A stretch of DNA of 64,000 bases, taken from contig NZ_JALHAG010000013.1 in assembly GCF_022819085.1 (NCBI RefSeq), positions 23,548-87,547 of the forward strand, written 5' to 3'. A model generated the notes under the pieces. The model saw only the letters and a program-made list of their open reading frames with translations. It made no database searches and was not told the origin of the DNA. Of the stretch, positions 1-7,892 are shown piece after piece (within the stretch, counting starts at the first letter, position 1; the number at the start of each line of letters is the position of its first letter). The DNA is from Planococcus ruber. GTDB lineage: Bacteria; Bacillota; Bacilli; Bacillales_A; Planococcaceae. Both the position numbers and the translations under genes were made by a program.

Positions 1-216
1 GAATCGCCGCAATTGCGGTTCCATGAAAGGCGCGATAATCAATGTTCCTATGTACAGTCCCGTAGCGCTGAGCCCATTTAAAGTTGAAGAGATGCCGTCC
101 TGCTCAAAAATAACGGCAATCAGCGGCAACAGCATGCCTTGGGAAAAACCCGAAATCGATACGATGGCGACCAATATCCAGAACCTGGCGCGGTCGCTTT
201 TTACAAATGTTTTCAT
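1..216 (-). CDS. MFS transporter, N-terminal part (cut by window edge)
   Basis: The first 72 residues of a protein read leftward off the window edge, so the 3' end is missing. The sequence begins MKTFVKSDRARFW and is followed by a hydrophobic segment (ILVAIVSISGFSQGMLLPL) and a second one around residues 50-65. This is the usual start of a 12-helix major facilitator permease. An AAGGAGG ribosome site lies 6 bases before the ATG. Near-by yihY- and yfkK-type genes suggest the counterpart of B. subtilis YfkF, but that is inference from neighbourhood. Substrate unknown. It diverges from the OsmC gene across about 80 bp. Confidence 0.7.
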   Translation of the reverse strand, partial: MKTFVKSDRARFWILVAIVSISGFSQGMLLPLIAVIFEQDGISSTLNGLSATGLYIGTLIIAPFMEPQLRRF

Positions 217-297
217 TGGTGCCTCCTTGATAATGCGCGTTCATTTAACTTCAGTAAGAATTCAGTTACAATTTTACCATAAGGAGGCGTTAACTAA

Positions 298-681
298 ATG
301 AATTATTCAATGAACGAAAATGGTTTTACGGGAAAATTGCCTTTTGGAGAAATTGAGATATCCGGCAATGAGCAATACGGTTTCCGCCCTTATCAATTAC
401 TGGTTTCTTCACTCGCTGTCTGCAGCGGCGGAGTGATGCGGAAAGTATTGGAGAAAATGCGGATGCCGGCGGATGATATCCAAATTAAAGTGAAAGAGGT
501 CGTGCGCGTCGAGGATGAAGCTGACCGGGTTTCAAAAGTGCACATTCACTTTACCCTACAAGGAAAGATCGAAGAAAGCAAGATGGAACGCGTCATGGAG
601 CTGACCCGGAAGAATTGTTCGATGGTTCAAAGTGTCAAAGATTCCATCGAAATTATTGAAACGTACGAATTGACGCGTTGA
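298..681 (+). CDS. OsmC/Ohr family protein
   Basis: A 127-residue protein with the OsmC-like fold. Cys42 lies in the segment SSLAVCSGG and Cys107 in the segment RKNCSMV. These are the two cysteines that in this family form the peroxidatic and resolving pair, so a thiol-dependent peroxide reductase role is plausible. The length is slightly below the 130-140 residues usual for OsmC/Ohr. A strong AAGGAGG site lies 10 bases before the ATG. It is a single-gene unit with its own downstream hairpin, divergent from the MFS gene. It belongs to the YhfA-like subgroup rather than classical Ohr; the natural substrate cannot be told from sequence. Confidence 0.8.
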   Translation: MNYSMNENGFTGKLPFGEIEISGNEQYGFRPYQLLVSSLAVCSGGVMRKVLEKMRMPADDIQIKVKEVVRVEDEADRVSKVHIHFTLQGKIEESKMERVMELTRKNCSMVQSVKDSIEIIETYELTR

Positions 682-702
682 GTTGAATCCATTCAAACCA
701 CA

Positions 703-754
703 AAAGGTTCAGTCCGTATCTGTATGACAGAATGCGGCTGAACCTTTAGGTTTT
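703..754 (+). terminator. Rho-independent terminator after the OsmC gene
   Basis: Arms AAAGGTTCAG and CTGAACCTTT are perfectly complementary. The 25-base loop itself pairs weakly (CCG/CGG and CTGT/ACAG). A short T-run follows. Confidence 0.65.
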
Positions 755-1028
755 CATAATATCCAATTTTGTTATTTCCATAGTTTAATTTCTTCGGCTA
801 AGCTGCCGGTGAAATGTTCGAACCCCCTCCTTTGTCCTCTACAATGATTGGTTTCGACGATTCACTTCGGCCTCCCCTCTCATTTGATTAACATCACTTT
901 AACACAAAACGAAAGTTAAGTAAATATTCTAAATACATAAAATTGATAAATAATTAGTTTTGCCTATAGAGTGTTGAAATTCCATGCTTTTTCCGCTACG
1001 ATATAACAAGCGAAATGAGGTGTATCCA
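755..1028. other. Intergenic stretch without a supported gene
   Basis: About 270 bp that is AT-rich toward the right. It should contain the promoter of the SE1561-type gene. On the minus strand around 795-870 there are Shine-Dalgarno-like sequences and a short open frame that lacks any start codon (see findings). Nothing else can be supported. Confidence 0.4.
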
Positions 1029-1223
1029 ATGGGAAAATCCATTACGAATAAAGAGCAGCAAGTATCTTACATGAAACAGCGATTGAATATGTTTTTAGAA
1101 GTCCTTGATGCCATTGAACCAGAAAATACCGAGCTCGAAGATATCGACCGGCTAATTGCCATGGTCGATGATCTTGATGAGAAAATGCAGCAATTTAAAT
1201 CACGTCCAGAAGATGAAAAATAA
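1029..1223 (+). CDS. SE1561 family small protein
   Basis: A 64-residue acidic, helix-rich protein starting MGKSITNKEQQVSYMKQR. It matches the small uncharacterised family named SE1561, found in Bacillales. The frame stays open 15 codons further upstream, but the ATG at 1029 is preceded by GAGGTG at a normal distance and gives the usual family length, so I chose it. No membrane segment or catalytic motif is visible. Function unknown. A strong bidirectional terminator follows directly, so it is monocistronic. Confidence 0.75.
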   Translation: MGKSITNKEQQVSYMKQRLNMFLEVLDAIEPENTELEDIDRLIAMVDDLDEKMQQFKSRPEDEK

Positions 1224-1234
1224 GGCCAGCCGCT

Positions 1235-1285
1235 AAAAAAGCTTCTCCGCCATCAGCACAATTGATGGCGGAGAAGCTTTTTTTA
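1235..1285. terminator. Bidirectional terminator
   Basis: A 20-bp perfect stem (AAAAAAGCTTCTCCGCCATC and its complement) with a 9-base loop. A-run on one side and T-run on the other allow it to serve both the SE1561 gene and the convergent YihY-type gene. Confidence 0.9.
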
Positions 1286-1293
1286 TGGCAGTT

Positions 1294-2163
1294 TTATAAA
1301 TTGCGTTGCCTACGATCCAGACTGTTTCGTCTGCCCTGCATGACGGCATTGATCTGGCCGCCGACGAGCAGCAGCATTGCTGATAAGTAAAGCCAAATCA
1401 TCAGCATGATTATGCCCCCGATGCTGCCGTATGTAGCAGAGAACGTAGCAAAATGGTTGATGTACAAAGAAAAAATGTAGGAAACCGCGATCCATCCGAT
1501 AGAGGTGAAAGCAGCTCCCACCATGACGCTTCGCACATCCAGCCGGACATTCGGCGCCACCCAATAGATGACCGAACACACCGCAAAAATGATTAAAGGC
1601 GGTATCGTAAAACGCAATCGACTCCAAAGCTCCAGAAAGCTATCTTCCAATCCAAGGAAAGAGGAAAGAAAAACACCGGTCTGTTGACCGAAAATCGGCA
1701 AGACTAAAGCAACAATCATGATGAAAATCATCAAGATCGTCGAAAGGATCGACATCCCCCGGGCGATAAGAAACGGCCGGTTCTCTTCAACTCCGTAGGA
1801 GAAGTTCAACGATTTGATCAACGCATCCATGCCCAAACTGGCGGACCATATCGTTGCGATGATCCCAAATGACAACAGCCTTCCATTTTGGTTGGTCATA
1901 ATATCCTGCAATGTTTCTTCAATGATGGCATAGACTTCAGCAGGAGCTACTTCCTGCAAAAATCCATAAATTTGATCTGACGAAAGATTCAAGTAGGGCA
2001 ATAGCGTCACAAGAAAAATAAGCAAAGGAAAGATAGACAGCAGGAAAAAGAACGCTAATTGCGCTCCCAGTCCTTGCACATCTATTTCTTGGATCCGTTT
2101 GCCTACTTCTTTCAGGAAGCCCTTAGCCGTGGTGACGTCATGGCTCACCTGCAAGTTATTCAA
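1294..2163 (-). CDS. YihY/BrkB family inner-membrane protein
   Basis: 289 residues with about six hydrophobic helices and the family pattern near the N-terminus (QGLGAQLAFFFLLSIFPLLI). This corresponds to the YihY/virulence factor BrkB family, once misnamed ribonuclease BN; B. subtilis YfkH is the likely counterpart. Molecular function is unproven; a transport or envelope role is usually assumed. The only reading of the N-terminus uses TTG at 2163, with no strong ribosome site, while an in-frame GTG five codons later is also possible. It lies 50 bp downstream of the YtxH-type gene on the same strand, so the two probably form one transcript. Confidence 0.8.
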   Translation of the reverse strand: MNNLQVSHDVTTAKGFLKEVGKRIQEIDVQGLGAQLAFFFLLSIFPLLIFLVTLLPYLNLSSDQIYGFLQEVAPAEVYAIIEETLQDIMTNQNGRLLSFGIIATIWSASLGMDALIKSLNFSYGVEENRPFLIARGMSILSTILMIFIMIVALVLPIFGQQTGVFLSSFLGLEDSFLELWSRLRFTIPPLIIFAVCSVIYWVAPNVRLDVRSVMVGAAFTSIGWIAVSYIFSLYINHFATFSATYGSIGGIIMLMIWLYLSAMLLLVGGQINAVMQGRRNSLDRRQRNL

Positions 2164-2213
2164 GCGCTCTTCGGAATCAGTTGATGGCCGTTGCGATTCT
2201 TTCCTGATTGGAA

Positions 2214-2663
2214 TTACCCGTTTTTTGTAGAGCTTGAATTAGATGATGTGGAAGAACTGCTGTCATCGGTCAAAGATGAAGAGGCAGAAGGATTGTCTTC
2301 CTTCAAAGCAGTTAAGACATCGTCTTTTGAATCAAGCACAGCGTCTTTCGTGTCTACAAATGCCTCTTTCGTTTCCAATGCCATGTCTTTTACATGCGGA
2401 GTCAATTCTTTCAATTCGTTGACTTTTTCCCCCACATAAGAAGCATCATCGGAAATACGGGCATAGAGATTTTGAACTCTTTCCGTCTGCTGTTGGACAG
2501 CCGACATGAGCTCGTCTCTGTTCGAAGCATAGTATTTTGCATTGCTGGATAATTTCTTGGATTTGTCCATTACATCATTTCTTGTATTTTTGTCGAAGAG
2601 GGAAACGATAATCCCCATTGCTGCTCCTACTAATAATCCCGTTAATAATTTGTTTTGGCTCAT
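2214..2663 (-). CDS. YtxH domain-containing protein with Ser-rich tail
   Basis: A 149-residue protein beginning MSQNKLLTGLLVGAAMGII. A single glycine-rich hydrophobic segment followed by charged helical repeats is the YtxH (GvpP-like) pattern; the family is linked to general stress and envelope association in Bacillales. The ATG at 2663 was chosen because GGGAGG precedes it by 8 bases; the frame extends 21 codons upstream without a better site. The last 25 residues are almost only Ser, Thr, Asp and Asn, which is low-complexity and likely disordered. Upstream of the YihY-type gene in a probable two-gene operon. Confidence 0.75.
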   Translation of the reverse strand: MSQNKLLTGLLVGAAMGIIVSLFDKNTRNDVMDKSKKLSSNAKYYASNRDELMSAVQQQTERVQNLYARISDDASYVGEKVNELKELTPHVKDMALETKEAFVDTKDAVLDSKDDVLTALKEDNPSASSSLTDDSSSSTSSNSSSTKNG

Positions 2664-2860
2664 TCTAAATTCCTCCCAATCAAATATGATACTTGCATCT
2701 CTTTTGGATTTTCCCTCTATTCCCATATTTTAAACTTTCCCTCCTTTTTATTTTTTTCAAAAAAGTCTTGACTCTCGGTTTGATATTTTGGAATATTAAA
2801 TCTTAAGGAGGTTTTGGAATATTAAGAAGAGTAGACGAATTGATTGAAGGAGATGAGAAA

Positions 2861-4222
2861 ATGGAGCAATTGGAGAATATTTTAAGCGATATTAGCGGTT
2901 TCATCTGGGGTCCTGCTTTACTTGTTTTAATCGTCGGCACCGGCATTTACTTGACTGTGCGCCTTGGTTTGCTGCAAGTCCGAATGTTGCCTTATGCATT
3001 AAAACTGGTTTTCTCAAAAAATCAGGATAAGACTTCTAAAGGCGATATCAGCCATTTCGAAGCTCTTTCAACTGCCTTGGCTGCAACTGTCGGCACCGGT
3101 AATATCGTCGGAGTTGCAACGGCGGTCGTGCTCGGTGGACCCGGCGCTGTTTTTTGGATGTGGATTTCTGCATTTTTTGGGATGGCAACGAAATATGGCG
3201 AAGCGGTTTTAGCTGTTAAATACCGGATCACCGATGCGAAGGGACAGATGGCCGGTGGACCTATGTATTACCTTGAGCATGGTCTAAAGCAAAAATGGCT
3301 TGGCGTCATATTTGCGATTTTCGGCGCCATTGCGGCTTTTGGCATCGGCAATGGAACACAATCAAACTCAGTAGCGGGCATCGTCCGTGACACATTCAGT
3401 GTGCCGACTTGGATTACCGGAATCATTCTTACTTTATTTGCCGGAGCTGTCATTTTAGGCGGCGTCAAAGTAATAGGGAAAGTGACTTCTTATTTTGTGC
3501 CATTCATGGCTTTGTTTTATATCATTGCTGGCGCTATTATCATGCTTACGAATATTGACCTTATCTGGCCAGCGGTTACAACAATCTTCACTTCTGCCTT
3601 TACAGGAGAAGCTGCTGTCGGCGGCGCGATCGGCGCAGCCATCCGCTACGGGGTTGCCCGAGGCGTATTCTCGAACGAAGCAGGACTTGGATCAGCTCCG
3701 ATTGCTGCTGCGGCAGCCAAAACGGATATGCCTGGACGCCAGGCGCTCGTTTCGATGACACAAGTATTTATCGATACGCTGATCATCTGTTCAATCACTG
3801 GAATTACTATCGTCATGTCAGGCATGTACACGGATAAATCCCTTGAAGGTTCAGCACTCACGACTGCTGCTTTCGAGCAATTCTTGGGACCAATCGGACC
3901 AATCATTGTAGCGATCGGATTAATTTTCTTCGCTTCTTCTACCATTATCGGCTGGTCGTATTATGGCGAGAAATGCTTCCAGTATTTATTCAAGAACCCA
4001 GCCCTACTGATCGTCTACCGTATTGCCTTCATTGTGATGGTGTTTGTCGGCGCTACGGTTTCGCTAGACTTGATCTGGATGTTCTCGGATATCATGAACG
4101 GCTTGATGGCCATTCCGAACTTAATCGGCTTGCTTGGCTTGTCCGGTGTCATGGCGCTCGAAACACGACGCATTGTAAAAAAAGTAAAAGAGGAAAAAGC
4201 AGAAGCCCAAGCTGGCAATTGA
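2861..4222 (+). CDS. alsT: Alanine/glycine:cation symporter (AGCS family)
   Basis: 454 residues with about eleven membrane helices, homologous throughout to sodium-coupled alanine/glycine symporters (AlsT/AgcS). Recognisable conserved stretches are ATVGTGNIVGVATA near residue 80, GGPMYYLEHGL near 135, and NEAGLGSAPIAAAAAKT near 280. The ATG at 2861 is preceded by GAAGGAGATG; the seven extra in-frame codons upstream are not needed. The gene is transcribed alone or with the small DUF1128 gene 57 bp downstream. The exact amino acid (Ala, Gly or Gln) cannot be read from sequence; B. subtilis AlsT/GlnT illustrate the uncertainty. Confidence 0.88.
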   Translation: MEQLENILSDISGFIWGPALLVLIVGTGIYLTVRLGLLQVRMLPYALKLVFSKNQDKTSKGDISHFEALSTALAATVGTGNIVGVATAVVLGGPGAVFWMWISAFFGMATKYGEAVLAVKYRITDAKGQMAGGPMYYLEHGLKQKWLGVIFAIFGAIAAFGIGNGTQSNSVAGIVRDTFSVPTWITGIILTLFAGAVILGGVKVIGKVTSYFVPFMALFYIIAGAIIMLTNIDLIWPAVTTIFTSAFTGEAAVGGAIGAAIRYGVARGVFSNEAGLGSAPIAAAAAKTDMPGRQALVSMTQVFIDTLIICSITGITIVMSGMYTDKSLEGSALTTAAFEQFLGPIGPIIVAIGLIFFASSTIIGWSYYGEKCFQYLFKNPALLIVYRIAFIVMVFVGATVSLDLIWMFSDIMNGLMAIPNLIGLLGLSGVMALETRRIVKKVKEEKAEAQAGN

Positions 4223-4279
4223 CTTTTTTTTTGAACAGTGAAATGATGGGTTATACCCTTCGAAAGGCAGGAACCCATC

Positions 4280-4501
4280 ATGGATCTATCAAAACCATCA
4301 AATGAAAACATTACGTTTATGATCGAAGAAATTAAGGCAAAATTGCGCATGGTCAATGTGGATGCGATGAAATCCGAGCATTTCAACAATTCGCAGTACG
4401 AAGACCTGCTGGATTTATATGAAATGGTGAAAAGCCGCGACAACATTACACCAAACGAAATGCAGGCCATCGCGAAAGAGCTTGGCTCATTGCGCAAATA
4501 A
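4280..4501 (+). CDS. yfkK: DUF1128 family protein (YfkK-like)
   Basis: A 73-residue soluble helical protein (starts MDLSKPSNENITFMIEEIK) matching the small DUF1128/UPF0435 family typified by B. subtilis YfkK. The length is as expected. No known biochemical function. It lies 57 bp after the symporter gene and is followed by a strong terminator. B. subtilis carries yfkF, yfkH and yfkK in one neighbourhood, which supports the assignment of the surrounding genes. Confidence 0.85.
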   Translation: MDLSKPSNENITFMIEEIKAKLRMVNVDAMKSEHFNNSQYEDLLDLYEMVKSRDNITPNEMQAIAKELGSLRK

Positions 4502-4504
4502 CAC

Positions 4505-4549
4505 AAAAACCCCGACTTCGGCAGACGCCAAGGTCGGGGTTTTCATTTT
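4505..4549. terminator. Bidirectional terminator
   Basis: AAAAACCCCGAC pairs with GTCGGGGTTTT; A-run and T-run on the two sides. Lies between yfkK and the convergent methyltransferase gene. Confidence 0.85.
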
Positions 4550-4572
4550 CTTATTAACTCTAACCAGCAGTG

Positions 4573-5559
4573 TCAGCCCCTCTTTTGGTATTGGGCGATG
4601 TACCAGCTGCCTTCTTTGATGACGGTTTTAATGCCGAGCATCTCAAGGCCTGCCTCTTCTCCCCACTCCGCGAGTTCGTCCCGGGTCGGCAATCGGTACA
4701 GATTGTCGAATGAGGAGAAGAAGCTATTGAAGACATTGGCAAACGGCGGATCTTCTACACTGCCGGCAATCGGAGTGACGACGGACAGGATGCCGCCGTC
4801 ATTCAGCCAACTGGCGAGCTCTGTAAACAGTTCTTGCCGTTTTTCCAAGTCAATATAATGGATGACATTGTTCATCATGACCATATCCTGCTGCTTTTCA
4901 GGATGGTAATTCCATAAATCCGCATTTTCAATGGTGATGTTTTCATTGTCCCGTGTGTTTTCTTGCGCTTTTTCGGTTACGGCCGGACTAATTTCAATTC
5001 CGGTGAATTCGGTATTCGGAAAGCGTTCAGCAAGCTTTTGGATATAGCCGGCTTCGCCGCATCCGATATCCAGTACCGTCTTGCAGTCATTCTCCCTGAT
5101 TTTCTTGGACATTTTAGGCAATGCCAATACTTCGAGCAGCCGGCTCGTTTCGGCCACGGTCGGTGCATGCTTTTCTTCATCAAAATGGTTGCGGCTTTGC
5201 TTCCGCATCATTTCGGGATAGCTTAACAACGTCGGAATATGCAATTCCATCATTTCTTTCAATAAGACACCGGAGGAATAATTTCCTTTCGGCTTCGGCA
5301 GCTTCCACACATGGCTGATTTTATAGCGCCCTCTCCCCGCCTCTTTCAAATGGCCGATCGATAAGCCAACGTTGACCCATTGATCCAATAGATTTTCATC
5401 CAATTGGTAGGCATCGGCCACATCAAATTTCGACATGGGCCGTTCGAAAGCTTTAAATAAATCCAGTTCATAGCCCACATACGCGTGCCAGCTATAGAGG
5501 AACGGTTCATTCCGTTTCATGTACATTCTTGCTTTAAACATATTCATTACATCTATCAT
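4573..5559 (-). CDS. Class I SAM-dependent methyltransferase
   Basis: A 328-residue protein. Residues 1-90 look like the helical/winged dimerisation region of plant-type and polyketide O-methyltransferases. The SAM site follows with VLDIGCGEAGY at about 162-172 and an acidic strand end (FTGIEIS). I chose ATG at 5559: it overlaps the stop of the upstream monooxygenase gene (ATGA) and has GGAGGG 6 bases before it. Translational coupling means the two enzymes are made together. The acceptor is probably a hydroxyl made by the partner monooxygenase; that is inference. It could instead be a C- or N-methyltransferase. No neighbouring synthase gene is present to identify the substrate. Confidence 0.75.
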   Translation of the reverse strand: MIDVMNMFKARMYMKRNEPFLYSWHAYVGYELDLFKAFERPMSKFDVADAYQLDENLLDQWVNVGLSIGHLKEAGRGRYKISHVWKLPKPKGNYSSGVLLKEMMELHIPTLLSYPEMMRKQSRNHFDEEKHAPTVAETSRLLEVLALPKMSKKIRENDCKTVLDIGCGEAGYIQKLAERFPNTEFTGIEISPAVTEKAQENTRDNENITIENADLWNYHPEKQQDMVMMNNVIHYIDLEKRQELFTELASWLNDGGILSVVTPIAGSVEDPPFANVFNSFFSSFDNLYRLPTRDELAEWGEEAGLEMLGIKTVIKEGSWYIAQYQKRG

Positions 5560-6863
5560 AGGAGTCCCTCCACTTTCCATGGGTAGTCATCTTCTCGAGT
5601 GAAATACTTTAATTCTTTGGTGCTCGGCGGCAGATCCCTTATCCGGATGGGCATGATGCCTCCTTGGATAAAACGGTCGCGGACATTTTCTTTCCACATT
5701 CCGAGCCCTGAAACATTCAACATTTGCTTAAAGTGAAGGATGGGATCTTCTTCCATGCGTTCAAATGTTCTTTTCCGCAAATAACTGACTGGCTTAAACG
5801 GAAATGAATAGGCGAGGGCTGCCAAATGGCTCAATTGGATGACATGGTCGGCTCGCTTATAGCGGACTTTTTCATACCATTTCAAATTGGACGGATCCAG
5901 CTTGCCAGTTTCTTTCATATCCGCCACTAATTCGCCCAGTATATCTGCGTCCTGGATGGCCATATTCATTCCTTCGCCCGCCATTGGATGGACGGCATGG
6001 GCAGCGTCTCCAATAATGGCTTTGTTGGCTTTCACGTAAGAAGGCGCATGATACATAATTGGAATCATCAGCTGGATCTTTTTCCAGTCGGTCAGCTGCT
6101 GGACATAGCCGTCTACTGCCGGCGCCAAATCAGTATATAATTTATGGAAATGGCTGATTGGTTTTTCTTTCAGCTCTTTATAATCCCCTTCCGGAATCAA
6201 GTAGACACTTCTCACCATATTGTCCGGCAATGGAAATAAACCAAGAAAACGGTTATATGTAGAAATGATTTTTCCATCTTTGAAATTTTCTGCGCGCGGA
6301 AACGAAACCGTCAGGAAATGATGGTTGTACGTCGTTTGCTTGACTTCGATGCCCATCGATTTCCGGGTGACAGAAGCCCTTCCTTCTGCGCCAAAGAAAA
6401 ATCGGGCTTCCACTTCGAATGTTTCTTTGCCTTTTTGCAGCACCGCTTTATTTTCGGATAGGCTTTTGCAGGCCGTTCCATTGAAATAATGGAAGTTGGT
6501 AAACATTAAAGCCGCTTCTAAGATGATGGATTTTAATTCTTCGTGGTGGACCATATAGGCGGCATCGTATTTTCCGGGCAGCACGCTGTAATCCATGAAC
6601 GATTGGTCCTGGACTTTTAACGTGCTGGAAAGTTCGAGCATATCGAGCACTTTTATCTCGTTGGATCGCTCGCAGATTTCCTCATAAATTCCGATGCTGT
6701 CGAATATTTGCATGCTTTTAGGCTGCAGCAATTCCCCTTTATAAGTAGGAGGTTTTTTCGAAAGTCTTTCGGCCAGCACAACATCGACTCCGCGCTGCAC
6801 CAATTTCAAGGCTAAGGTCAATCCGCCGATGCCGCCTCCGCTAATGAATACATCCGTTTTCAT
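5556..6863 (-). CDS. FAD-dependent monooxygenase (aromatic hydroxylase type)
   Basis: 435 residues of the PHBH/UbiH-like flavoprotein hydroxylase group. The sequence shows the FAD-binding GxGxxG at residues 9-14 (SGGGIGGLT), the GAEGR (DG-like) motif at 158-162, and GDAAHAVHPMAGEGMN at 285-300, which binds FAD ribityl and NAD(P)H. Such enzymes hydroxylate phenols, quinone precursors or polyketides using O2 and NAD(P)H. AAGGAG precedes the ATG by 8-9 bases. It is first in a two-gene operon with the overlapping methyltransferase gene. Substrate unknown; a role in quinone, pigment or small-phenol tailoring is plausible but not shown. Confidence 0.8.
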   Translation of the reverse strand: MKTDVFISGGGIGGLTLALKLVQRGVDVVLAERLSKKPPTYKGELLQPKSMQIFDSIGIYEEICERSNEIKVLDMLELSSTLKVQDQSFMDYSVLPGKYDAAYMVHHEELKSIILEAALMFTNFHYFNGTACKSLSENKAVLQKGKETFEVEARFFFGAEGRASVTRKSMGIEVKQTTYNHHFLTVSFPRAENFKDGKIISTYNRFLGLFPLPDNMVRSVYLIPEGDYKELKEKPISHFHKLYTDLAPAVDGYVQQLTDWKKIQLMIPIMYHAPSYVKANKAIIGDAAHAVHPMAGEGMNMAIQDADILGELVADMKETGKLDPSNLKWYEKVRYKRADHVIQLSHLAALAYSFPFKPVSYLRKRTFERMEEDPILHFKQMLNVSGLGMWKENVRDRFIQGGIMPIRIRDLPPSTKELKYFTREDDYPWKVEGLL

Positions 6864-6924
6864 CTTCTTCAGCTCCTTATTGTTACCTACCCTTTTCCGG
6901 GTTGCTTGAAAACATCTTCCAATT

Positions 6925-6966
6925 AAAAAAGCCCGGAAGGAAAAGCAGTGCTTTTCCTTCCGGGCT
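6925..6966 (-). terminator. Terminator of the psuK-psuG operon
   Basis: A 15-bp perfect stem (GCCCGGAAGGAAAAG and complement) followed on the minus strand by TTTTTT. It separates psuG from the monooxygenase promoter region. Confidence 0.85.
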
Positions 6967-6980
6967 TCCGTATTTTTTTC

Positions 6981-7892
6981 TTATAGCTGGTTGTATGCAA
7001 CAGCCAGTTTAGCGCCGACTTCTGCATTGTGTTTGACGAGCTCGATATTTGCAACGAGGCTTGTTCCTTCTGTCAATTCTTTTACTTTGCCCAGCAAGAA
7101 TGGCGTCGTGTCTTTTCCTTTGATGCCGTTCTCTTCCGCTTCCGCCATGGCCCGGTCGATGATGCCGTTGATGAACGCATCTTCAAGTGCATGCTCTGCA
7201 GGAATCGGATTTGCTACAACGGCGCCGCCTTTTAATCCAAGATCCCATTGTGCTTTTAATACTTGTGCCAGAACTTCCGGATTTTCTGCGCTGAACGTCA
7301 ATCCAAAGCCGCTTGAACGTGTATAGAAAGCCGGCATTTCTTCTGTTTGGTAGCCAATGACCGGAACGCCTTTTGTTTCAAGGTATTCCAATGTCAGCCC
7401 GATATCCAGAATCGATTTCGCTCCGGCACAAACGACAGCTACGCCAGTTGTCGCCAATTCTTCCAAGTCAGCTGAAATATCCATTGTCGTTTCAGCACCG
7501 CGGTGCACCCCGCCGATTCCGCCTGTAGCGAAAACGCGGATGCCGGCTAATTCCGCACAAATCATCGTAGCCGCAACAGTTGTTGCCCCGATTTTTTTCG
7601 TCGCAATCAATTGGCCAAGGTCGCGGCGTGAAACTTTTGCCACATCCGGGCTGTTTCCTAAAAGTTCAAGCTCCTCATCAGATAAACCGATTTTAATTTG
7701 GCCGTCCATGATCGCGATTGTTGCTGGGACAGCTCCATTATCGCGGATGATCTGCTCAACAATGCGCGCGGTTTCGACATTTTGCGGATAAGGCATACCA
7801 TGCGAGATAATTGTCGACTCAAGTGCCACCACCGGTTTTTTTTGGTCCATTGCTTCCTGTACTTCCTTTGAATATGAAATCATTGCTGTCAT
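6981..7892 (-). CDS. psuG: Pseudouridine-5'-phosphate glycosidase
   Basis: 303 residues, full length for PsuG, which reversibly splits pseudouridine 5'-phosphate into uracil and ribose 5-phosphate. The N-terminal [17 protein letters not shown] signature and the central [11 protein letters not shown] stretch are characteristic of this family. It starts with ATG overlapping the stop of psuK (ATGA) and has GGAGG 7 bases upstream. Together with the kinase PsuK it forms a pseudouridine salvage/degradation operon acting in the cytoplasm, probably on modified nucleosides from tRNA and rRNA turnover. No unusual changes seen. Confidence 0.92.
   Translation of the reverse strand: MTAMISYSKEVQEAMDQKKPVVALESTIISHGMPYPQNVETARIVEQIIRDNGAVPATIAIMDGQIKIGLSDEELELLGNSPDVAKVSRRDLGQLIATKKIGATTVAATMICAELAGIRVFATGGIGGVHRGAETTMDISADLEELATTGVAVVCAGAKSILDIGLTLEYLETKGVPVIGYQTEEMPAFYTRSSGFGLTFSAENPEVLAQVLKAQWDLGLKGGAVVANPIPAEHALEDAFINGIIDRAMAEAEENGIKGKDTTPFLLGKVKELTEGTSLVANIELVKHNAEVGAKLAVAYNQL

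Noticed and set aside
23..301. 92-codon frame on the plus strand
   Set aside because: It is the shadow of the MFS transporter gene on the opposite strand, which has a proper ribosome site and hydrophobic pattern.
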